Under the pieces are notes generated by a model. The model was not told where the DNA came from. It made no database searches and worked only from the letters and a program-made list of their open reading frames with translations. Shown here piece by piece: positions 6,675 to 11,940 of a stretch of 11,940 nucleotides of DNA. A program made the position numbers and the translations under genes. This DNA is from an uncultured Alphaproteobacteria bacterium (GTDB taxonomy: Bacteria; Pseudomonadota; Alphaproteobacteria; Caulobacterales; Hyphomonadaceae), in the NCBI GenBank assembly GCA_903831485.1, contig CAIKXW010000261.1:1-11940 (forward strand). Direction: 5' to 3'. The stretch's first letter is position 1. Every line of letters begins with the position of its first letter.

Positions 6675-7292
6675 TCAGTTCTGCGAGTTCGGTCTTAGCG
6701 TTCCGCGCACCGCCCAATCAAGAGCGTCCTCGATCCGGTCATTCCCCCAGAACAACTCGCTATCCTCCGTCACGAAGCTCGGCGCGCCGAAGATGCCGTG
6801 CCCCGCCGCAACCGCCGTCTCCTCGCGCAACTGCTCCTTCACCGGCTCGGACGTCATTGCGGCCAGCGTTTCGAGCGGATCAAGCCCCGCCCGCCGCGCC
6901 GCAGCATGCAGGATCTGCGGATCGGAGATATCGCGGTCGTGCGCGAAGTTCGCCTGGAAAACCGCCTTGACGAAATTCGGCCGCGCCTCCTGCGGCAGCG
7001 ACAGTGTGATCCGCGCAGCCATCAGCCCGTTCTGCGGAAAGCGTCCGGGCCGCTTGAACGGCAGCCCGTATTTCTCGCACGTCCGCTCCACGTCCCGCCA
7101 CATGTACGAGCCCTTCACCGGCACCACGTTGAACGGGCTGTCCTTCATTCCCTGCTGTGCATGAAACAGCGGACCCAGCAGGAACGGTCGCCACTCCAGC
7201 TCCACGCCCCGCGCCGCCGCCATCTTCCCCACGCGCATCACGGCCGGGTAGGAATAGGTCGAGGCAAATTCGAACCAGAACTGAAGTTTCAC
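6675..7292 (-). CDS. 2-hydroxychromene-2-carboxylate isomerase-like DsbA/kappa-GST family protein
   Basis: A 205-residue protein of the thioredoxin-like kappa-GST / HCCA isomerase group. The N-terminus, MKLQFWFEFASTYSYPAVM, carries the catalytic-type serine at position 11 (FAS11TYSYP) instead of the C-x-x-C of DsbA. Residues 166-173 (GIFGAPSF) hold the cis-proline loop, and FWGNDRIEDAL at 181-191 is the usual C-terminal signature. In naphthalene breakdown the family's namesake isomerises 2-hydroxychromene-2-carboxylate with glutathione, but many members act on other substrates. The initiation codon is GTG at 7292-7290, preceded by GAGGG four bases upstream; an in-frame stop lies only about 10 codons upstream and there is no ATG between. 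It is the first gene of a likely operon with the acyl-CoA dehydrogenase, and it diverges from the DUF1993 gene over 129 bp. Confidence 0.9.
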   Translation of the reverse strand: MKLQFWFEFASTYSYPAVMRVGKMAAARGVELEWRPFLLGPLFHAQQGMKDSPFNVVPVKGSYMWRDVERTCEKYGLPFKRPGRFPQNGLMAARITLSLPQEARPNFVKAVFQANFAHDRDISDPQILHAAARRAGLDPLETLAAMTSEPVKEQLREETAVAAGHGIFGAPSFVTEDSELFWGNDRIEDALDWAVRGTLRPNSQN

Positions 7293-7421
7293 GAGACCCT
7301 CGCCGCCAGATTCTCGGTCCTAGCAGATTGCGGCGGGAAATGCCGCTCCCATATCCACACGCGGACGGGCGTCTTTCAGGCGGACTGAAGACGCAGACGG
7401 ACCGCGGACAAGGTACATTCC

Positions 7422-7928
7422 ATGACGATTTCGATGCACAAGGCCAGCGCGCCCGTTTTCCTTCGCATGCTGACCAATCTCGACCAGCTGCTCGTCAAGG
7501 CTGAGGAAAACGCGAAGGCGCGCGGCTTCGACCCCAATCTTTTGGTGACCCAGCGTCTCGCTCCCGACATGCGCCCGCTCTCGTCCCAGATCCAACTCGC
7601 CAGCGATTCTGCAAAAGGCGCGATGGCCCGCCTGTCCGGCGGCACGCCCCCCGCAATGCCCGACACGGAAACGACGATCGACCATCTCCGCGCCCGCATC
7701 GCGGCGACAATCGACTATGTGAAAAGCGTCCCCGCTGAAGCCGTCGACGGCTCCGAAGAACGCGACGTCGTTCTCAAGACGCCAAGCGGCGACATCCCCT
7801 TCAAGGGCCTCGCCTTCCTCACGGGCTTTGCACTGCCTAACTTCCTCTTCCACGTCACCACTGCCTACGCGATCCTCCGCCACAGCGGCGTCCCACTCGG
7901 CAAGCTGGATTTCCTCGGAAGAGGCTGA
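7422..7928 (+). CDS. DUF1993 family protein (DinB-like helical bundle)
   Basis: A 168-residue soluble protein. The opening MTISMHKASAPVFLRMLTN, then LAPDMRPLSSQIQLASDSA (46-64), and the tail GFALPNFLFHVTTAYAILRH followed by SGVPLGKLDFLG match the DUF1993 family, which is full-length at this size and is thought to share the DinB/YfiT-like four-helix bundle. No enzyme activity is established for DUF1993, so none is claimed. His144 in NFLFHVTTAYAILRH may correspond to the conserved DinB metal ligand, which is inference only. The start at 7422 has AAGG eight bases upstream. The divergent 129-bp gap to the isomerase gene must carry its promoter. The palindromic repeat copy B lies 58 bp beyond its stop. 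Confidence 0.9.
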   Translation: MTISMHKASAPVFLRMLTNLDQLLVKAEENAKARGFDPNLLVTQRLAPDMRPLSSQIQLASDSAKGAMARLSGGTPPAMPDTETTIDHLRARIAATIDYVKSVPAEAVDGSEERDVVLKTPSGDIPFKGLAFLTGFALPNFLFHVTTAYAILRHSGVPLGKLDFLGRG

Positions 7929-7985
7929 TCCCTCCGGACCGTTGGGCCTCCGCCCGGCCGTCGCTTCAGAGCAGCGAACACCTCA

Positions 7986-8044
7986 AGCACGCCCTCATCC
8001 TGAGGAGGATGCTGGGCATCCGTCCGGAAGGACGAGGGCGTGCT
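7986..8044. repeat. Palindromic repeat element, copy B
   Basis: Outer arms AGCACGCCCTCATCCT (7986-8001) and its near-complement at 8029-8044 match at 15 of 16 positions; an inner stem GGATGC/GCATCC (8007-8012, 8016-8021) has a 3-base loop. Read on the minus strand, its ends are GCCCTCGTCCTTCCGGACG and CCTCAGGATGAGGGC, shared with copy A at 2083-2162. This is the form of a REP-like intergenic element known from many alphaproteobacterial genomes. It sits between the DUF1993 and DUF599 genes; there is no T-run, so it is not a standard terminator, though the folded RNA could stabilise the DUF1993 message. Confidence 0.75.
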
Positions 8045-8129
8045 CCGCTCCGCCCGCTTCAATCGAGACCCCCTCTAGCCACCACTCGTGCAATCCCCGA
8101 AGCTCCCCCCCAATCCCGGGGAGCATGCC

Positions 8130-8816
8130 ATGACGTGGCTCGACGCTGCAGCACTTGGTTTCTTCCTGGCCGGCTGGTGGCTGCTGGGATGGCTGATCGA
8201 TTCATCGCCCTGGCATCGCCACACGCTCTCCGCCGCCATGAAGACGCAGCGCCGTGAGTGGATGCGCCAGATGGCGGCGCGCGAGATCCGTCTCGTCGAC
8301 GCCAACATCATCACCGGCCTGCAGCAGGCGACATCCTTCTTCGCCTCCACCGCGCTGCTCGCCGTCGGCGCGGGTTTCGGCCTGCTCACCGCCGCCGACA
8401 CGATCATCGGCGCGTTCGAGCAGAGCGTCGTGCATGTGCAGATCGACCGCTCGACCTTCTATGTGAAAACCGCCGTGCTGATGGGACTCTACGCCTACGC
8501 GTTCTTCAAGTTCGGCTGGGCCTATCGCCTGTTCAACTATTCCGCGGTGATGCTCGCCGCGACGCCCGAAGCCGGAAAGCCAGGCGCGGAAGAAGCAGCC
8601 CAATCGGTCGCCGAGATGAACATCGCCGCTGCGAGCCAGTTCACACACGGCCTGCGCGCCTTCTTCCTCGCGATCGCGATCCTCGCCTGGTTCATCACCT
8701 GGTGGACCTTCCTTATCGCCGCATCCGTCGTGATGTTCGCCCTCGCCAACCGCCAGTTCAACTCCCGCGCCCGCTTCATCGCCGTCGCCGCCAGCAATTC
8801 GCTGCTGGGGAAGTGA
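8130..8816 (+). CDS. DUF599 family inner-membrane protein
   Basis: A 228-residue integral membrane protein. Predicted membrane segments by eye are 4-24, 66-88, about 112-130, and a long hydrophobic stretch at 174-206 that could hold two passes. The signature region between segments 1 and 2, RREWMRQMAAREIRLVDANI (41-60) followed by ITGLQQATSFFASTALLAVG, is typical of DUF599, as is FFKFGWAYRLFNYSAVML (125-142). The function of this family is unknown; it is found in bacteria and plants. The start at 8130 is set by GGGGAG six bases upstream. A GTG at 8088 in frame would add 14 residues rich in proline and has no ribosome site. It follows the palindromic repeat copy B. No gene partner is evident; the next gene lies about 750 bp downstream. 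Confidence 0.9.
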   Translation: MTWLDAAALGFFLAGWWLLGWLIDSSPWHRHTLSAAMKTQRREWMRQMAAREIRLVDANIITGLQQATSFFASTALLAVGAGFGLLTAADTIIGAFEQSVVHVQIDRSTFYVKTAVLMGLYAYAFFKFGWAYRLFNYSAVMLAATPEAGKPGAEEAAQSVAEMNIAAASQFTHGLRAFFLAIAILAWFITWWTFLIAASVVMFALANRQFNSRARFIAVAASNSLLGK

Positions 8817-8840
8817 TCCGGGACCGCCGGCCTCTTTCCT

Positions 8841-8964
8841 CCTCCGGCCGGAGGCCGGGGGAGGTGGATCGCGCGTTCTTCATGCGCGAGACGGAAGGGG
8901 CAGCCACCAGACGAATTTGCCGGGCGCGCCTGCGCGTCACCTCCTGCGCCAGGCGCGGAGGAGG
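8841..8964. repeat. Cluster of three short palindromes after the DUF599 gene
   Basis: It starts with the perfect 14-bp palindrome CCTCCGGCCGGAGG (8841-8854), continues with TCGCGC/GCGCGA (8869-8874, 8884-8889, 9-base loop), and ends with a compound dyad in which CCTCC (8940-8944) and GGAGG (8957-8961) enclose GCGCC-A-GGCGC (8946-8956). The stretch GGGGGAGGTGGATCGCGCG is of a kind often seen as dispersed intergenic repeats in alphaproteobacteria (from memory). There is no T-run, so intrinsic termination of DUF599 is not supported. Confidence 0.5.
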
Positions 8965-9103
8965 AAAGCACCCCGCCAGAACCGGCCGATTCCGGACACA
9001 CCTTGCAGATATCGATCGGATGCCTTTCGACGCGCTGCACGGATCGATCCCGCGGATTCCAGGCCTGTGCGCGCCCCACTTCGAGACCTGTGAGGTACTG
9101 CAG

Positions 9104-9157
9104 GCATCCATCCCGCATGGAGGGCAGTCGCGATGTTCAACGGCGCGGGATGGATGC
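9104..9157. repeat. Perfect 13-bp inverted repeat
   Basis: GCATCCATCCCGC (9104-9116) and its exact reverse complement (9145-9157) flank a 28-base spacer. The spacer contains GGAGGG (9119-9124) and an ATG at 9133, so in RNA the hairpin loop would present a ribosome site and start codon. Whether anything is translated from it is unclear. It could also be an operator-like or REP-like dyad. Confidence 0.55.
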
Positions 9158-9304
9158 AGCCGAGCGTGAAAAGCCTCTGCGTTCACAAGACGCGGGGCGC
9201 CTACGGGGACGGGTCCAGAACAGGCCGGCCCGCACGTCGGCAGCTCAATGGCGTCAAGCGTATGAAACAGGGACGCCGTGCGCCCGCTGCCGGACAACAC
9301 ACTG

Positions 9305-9390
9305 CCGGGGACGCGGGATCCGCGAACCTTCTTCTAGCAGTAGCGCCTCACAGGCGTCGCCAAATCACGCGGGGCATCCCGCGTCCCCGG
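9305..9390. repeat. 15-bp inverted repeat with internal hairpin
   Basis: CCGGGGACGCGGGAT (9305-9319) has an exact inverted copy at 9376-9390; a further CCGCG/CGCGG match (9320-9324 and 9368-9372) extends the pairing after a 3-base bulge. The loop contains a small hairpin CGCCT-CAC-AGGCG (9344-9356). The 86-bp unit has the look of a small non-coding palindromic element. It has no transposase or visible target duplication. Confidence 0.55.
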
Positions 9391-9564
9391 GCCCTCCACT
9401 GAATTGGAGACCCAGAAAGACAGCATCCTGGGCGGCTCACACCGGCCTGAATGCGAACGCATGTCAGACCGCCACCCACCAAAACCTGCGATTGTTTCGG
9501 CTCCGACGCTTGAATCCTGCCGCAGGCTGAGGCTCAACTCGAACCGGACGGAACAGGCGGCAAC

Positions 9565-10971
9565 ATGGACGGCCATACACTTAACGTGACCGACGCCGCA
9601 CGCCTGCTGGACCTGCAGCGCGCAGCGCAGCGCAAGGAAGGTCCGCCCACCGCCCGCGTCCGCATCGACCGCCTCTACCAGCTCGAGGACATGGTCCGGA
9701 AACGTGCTGATTCGATCGCCGACGCGATTTCGGCCGACTTCGGCAATCGGTCGCGATTCGAGACGGACCTGCTCGAAACCATGGTGCTGGTCTCCGCCAT
9801 CCGGCACGCGCGCAAGAACGTGAAATGGTGGATGCAGCCGAGTTATCGCGAGGTCGGGTTCAATTTCTGGCCCGGCTCGGCCTGGGTGCGGCCAGAGCCG
9901 CTCGGGATCGTCGGCATTGTCTCGCCGTGGAACTATCCGCTGCAACTCGCCCTCTCGCCGCTGGTCGACGCCATCGCCGGCGGCAATCGCGTCATCATCA
10001 AACCGTCCGAACAGACGCCGAATTTCTGTGACCTTCTGCACCGCGCAATCAGTGAGACATTCGAGGAAGACGAGATCGCCGTCGTGCTCGGCGGTCCCGA
10101 AGTCGCCGCCGAATTCTCGCGCCTGCCGTTCGACCATCTCGTCTTCACCGGCTCCACCGGAATCGGCCGCCGCGTCGCCGCCGCCGCCGCCGAGAACCTC
10201 ACCCCCACCACGCTCGAACTTGGCGGCAAGTCGCCCGCCATCGTCTGTCCATCAGCCTCGATGAACAAGGCGGTTAAGGCGATCGCCTATGGCAAGTTCA
10301 TCAACGCCGGACAGACCTGCATCGCGCCCGACTACGTACTCGTGCCGCGCGAGCGCACGATCGAGTTCGCCGAGATGATCATCGGCGAGGCGCGCCGCGC
10401 CTATCCCGATCTCGGCCCCGACTATTCGAGCATGATCAACGAACGCGCCTTCGATCGCCTGACAGCCGCCATCATCGAAGCAGAACTCGGCGGCGCGAAA
10501 GTACTGCGCCACCCCGCGCCGTCAGACCGCGCGCGCCGCGTCCTGCCGCCCGTCGTCGTCATCGACGCGCCGCAGGAGTCCGTTCTGATGCGCGAGGAAA
10601 TCTTCGGCCCCGTCCTGCCAGTGATCGGTTACGACTCCCTCGCCGACGCGCTCGACTGGGTGAACTCCCACCCGCACCCCCTCGCGCTGTACGTGTTCGC
10701 CGAAGACACGCGCGAACAGTCCCGCGTCCTCGACCGCACGCATTCCGGCGGCGTGACGGTGAATGGCACACTGCTGCACATCGCGCAGGAAGGCCTGCCA
10801 TTCGGCGGGGTAGGGGCCAGCGGCTGGGGCGCCTATCACGGCAAGCAGGGCTTCGATCAGTTCACGCACCAGCGCGCCGTGTTCAAGACAGGATTCTTCA
10901 ACTCGGCAACGCTGCTGTCGCCGCCGTACGGCAAGCGCGCAAAAAGCCTGCTGAAATTCCTGATGCGCTGA
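9565..10971 (+). CDS. Aldehyde dehydrogenase, coniferyl-aldehyde-dehydrogenase type
   Basis: A 468-residue NAD(P)-dependent aldehyde dehydrogenase, complete and cytosolic. Motifs in order are IVSPWNYPLQLAL (118-130), the cofactor-site KPSE (146-149), FTGSTGIG (194-201), the general-base Glu218 in LELGGKSP and the nucleophile Cys252 in NAGQTCIAPDYVLV. These are followed by EEIFGPVLPV (344-353) and a C-terminal PFGGVGASGWGAYHGKQGF. The short N-terminus and the APDYVLV sequence after the cysteine place it with coniferyl aldehyde dehydrogenases and class-3-like fatty or aromatic aldehyde dehydrogenases rather than with betaine or methylmalonate-semialdehyde enzymes. The reaction is oxidation of an aldehyde to its acid; the substrate could be aromatic or long-chain. 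ATG at 9565 has only a weak ribosome site (AGGCGG), and there is no better start nearby. Its stop at 10969-10971 directly abuts that of the opposite-strand gene. Confidence 0.95.
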   Translation: MDGHTLNVTDAARLLDLQRAAQRKEGPPTARVRIDRLYQLEDMVRKRADSIADAISADFGNRSRFETDLLETMVLVSAIRHARKNVKWWMQPSYREVGFNFWPGSAWVRPEPLGIVGIVSPWNYPLQLALSPLVDAIAGGNRVIIKPSEQTPNFCDLLHRAISETFEEDEIAVVLGGPEVAAEFSRLPFDHLVFTGSTGIGRRVAAAAAENLTPTTLELGGKSPAIVCPSASMNKAVKAIAYGKFINAGQTCIAPDYVLVPRERTIEFAEMIIGEARRAYPDLGPDYSSMINERAFDRLTAAIIEAELGGAKVLRHPAPSDRARRVLPPVVVIDAPQESVLMREEIFGPVLPVIGYDSLADALDWVNSHPHPLALYVFAEDTREQSRVLDRTHSGGVTVNGTLLHIAQEGLPFGGVGASGWGAYHGKQGFDQFTHQRAVFKTGFFNSATLLSPPYGKRAKSLLKFLMR

Positions 10972-11940
10972 TCAGGTCGGGATCCGGTAAACCGGGCACT
11001 CCCGGAGCCGCGAAGGCGTCGCGAAATCCGTCTCTGTCGGCCATGTCAGCTGCGTCGACGCATCGATCAGGTCGAGCGGCTTCTTCCCCACCGCCTCCGC
11101 CGCAGCCCATTTTTCCGGCGAGCAAAGCGTGTTGATATTGACCGAGATCACCTCGCCATAAACCTCCTTCCACCCGCCTGCATCCAGGTCGCGGCGCCCC
11201 ATCTCAAGAAGCACGCTGGCCTCAAGCCCGCGCGCGCTCACCGCAAAGGCAGGCCGCGCCGGCGCCGCTGGGGACGGAGCTGGTGAAGGTGATGGCGACG
11301 TGGCCGCAGCAACCGGCGCCGGCGGAGTTTGCAGCGGGGGCGCCGCGCCGCGCAGGATCGCCTGAGGCGGATCGGCTTGCGGCGTCGCCAGCACGGGCGG
11401 GCTCATCGAAAGTGCGGGCGCAGGCGTTGTGGCTAGTGGGCGGACAAGATCGGGCGCCGACGCGACTGAATTGTCAGGTTTCGGCGGATCTGCTTCAGCG
11501 AGATTGCCCGGCTGGCCGAACAACATCTGCCCGCCATAAGTCAGAACGACGCCGACGAGGCCCCCGAGCATCGTCCCGAACGCGAACATCGCGCCGCGCT
11601 TCGACCGGCCGGGCCGAAGCACCTGGAACATCTTGCGCAGCTCGTTCGGAATCTTCCCCGCGCGGGTATAGGCAAATCGGCTTATGTCGCGGTCGATCGG
11701 CAATGCAAAGTCGCCGATGAACTCCCACGGTTCGGACGCAGTGACTGCAGGCGAGCCATCCGTGGGCGCCGTCAGCTCGCCGATCAGGCCCATCAGCGCT
11801 TCGGCTCTCACGCGTGGCTGCGTGGGCTCGGCGGCCATTGCCTTCAGCGCCCTGCGGCGCGCCACGTCCCAGGCGCCATCGCCCGTGGCGATTGTCATCG
11901 ACTCGATCGCCGCGAAAAACCGCTCCTTCTGCACGACAGA
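10972..11940 (-). CDS. Single-pass membrane protein with proline-rich linker, unknown function, open at right edge
   Basis: At least 320 residues from a possible GTG at 11934-11932; the frame stays open to the window edge and no ribosome site is visible, so the true start may lie outside. Residues 1-110 (from that GTG) are soluble and helical, with a basic end (LRPGRSKRG). Residues 115-138 (MFAFGTMLGGLVGVVLTYGGQ) form one membrane helix. Residues 145-228 are a Pro/Ala/Ser linker. The last 90 residues form a compact domain containing Cys274 and Cys312 (LCSPEKW; RECPVYR), which could pair outside the membrane. The topology would put the N-terminal domain in the cytosol and the C-terminal domain in the periplasm, reached through the linker, as in many signalling or envelope-spanning proteins. 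I do not recognise either domain. Confidence 0.8.
   Translation of the reverse strand, partial: SVVQKERFFAAIESMTIATGDGAWDVARRRALKAMAAEPTQPRVRAEALMGLIGELTAPTDGSPAVTASEPWEFIGDFALPIDRDISRFAYTRAGKIPNELRKMFQVLRPGRSKRGAMFAFGTMLGGLVGVVLTYGGQMLFGQPGNLAEADPPKPDNSVASAPDLVRPLATTPAPALSMSPPVLATPQADPPQAILRGAAPPLQTPPAPVAAATSPSPSPAPSPAAPARPAFAVSARGLEASVLLEMGRRDLDAGGWKEVYGEVISVNINTLCSPEKWAAAEAVGKKPLDLIDASTQLTWPTETDFATPSRLRECPVYRIPT

Larger units (their letters stand above)
8817..9564. other. 748-bp gene-free, palindrome-rich intergenic region
   Basis: No convincing gene is seen on either strand. The open frames here give arginine-, proline- and serine-rich or cysteine-scattered translations without domains, typical of shadows in GC-rich DNA. 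The best small candidate is the frame 9133-9402 with a ribosome site (see findings). The region is filled with inverted repeats: a cluster at 8841-8964, a 13-bp pair at 9104-9157 and a 15-bp pair at 9305-9390. Its last 125 bp should contain the promoter of the aldehyde dehydrogenase, but no clear -35/-10 pair is visible. Confidence 0.6.

Noticed and set aside
8776..9300. Minus-strand frame of 174 codons after the DUF599 gene
   Set aside because: It overlaps the 3' end of DUF599 and the palindrome cluster; the translation is low-complexity in Arg, Pro and Ser with scattered Cys, and no family is recognisable.
9305..9390. Integron attC-like site
   Set aside because: The inverted repeat lacks the conserved RYYYAAC / GTTRRRY core sites, and no integrase is nearby.
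9334..10137. Minus-strand frame of 267 codons overlapping the aldehyde dehydrogenase
   Set aside because: Most of it is antisense to a clearly coding region with intact ALDH motifs; it is a shadow of GC-rich codon bias.

Overview
The window is GC-rich chromosomal DNA of an alphaproteobacterium. The type is inferred from three things: protein flavour (RhlG-like reductase, SOUL lipoprotein, DUF1993, DUF599, coniferyl-type aldehyde dehydrogenase), strong codon bias to G/C in third positions, and intergenic palindromes of the CCTCATCCTGAGGA / GTCCTTCGAGACG type that I associate with Caulobacterales, Hyphomonadaceae and Rhizobiales. The genus cannot be fixed from the sequence alone. There are no tRNA or rRNA genes, CRISPR arrays, transposases, integrases or phage genes.

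Layout. (1) 1-3532, minus strand: the 5' end of a gene leaving the left edge; a glycine-zipper lipoprotein-like gene with its own terminator; a second small protein with a glycine-zipper membrane hairpin; an RhlG/FabG-like short-chain reductase with a terminator; and a family VIII esterase / class C beta-lactamase-like serine hydrolase. The 278 bp between hydrolase and reductase hold a nested palindromic repeat. (2) 3652-5030, plus strand: a SOUL-domain putative lipoprotein and a fasciclin-domain secreted protein, ending in a strong intrinsic terminator. (3) 5073-7292, minus strand: a GTG-initiated 2-hydroxychromene-2-carboxylate isomerase-like protein, an acyl-CoA dehydrogenase, then a small gene whose reading frame is cut by one in-frame amber codon. 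(4) 7422-10971, plus strand: a DUF1993 protein, a second copy of the palindromic repeat, a DUF599 membrane protein, about 750 bp of palindrome-rich DNA with no convincing gene, and an aldehyde dehydrogenase. (5) 10972-11940, minus strand: a single-pass membrane protein of unknown function, open at the right edge, whose stop codon directly abuts the stop of the aldehyde dehydrogenase.

Functionally, the reductase, serine hydrolase, acyl-CoA dehydrogenase, isomerase and aldehyde dehydrogenase fit a general oxidative catabolic background (aromatic, lipid or xenobiotic acyl compounds), but they are not one operon and no pathway can be assigned. SOUL and FAS1 proteins are probably envelope proteins. 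I found no clear new system. The most concrete unusual items are the amber-interrupted gene, the related nested palindromes at 2083-2213 and 7986-8044, and the structured gene-free stretch 8817-9564.
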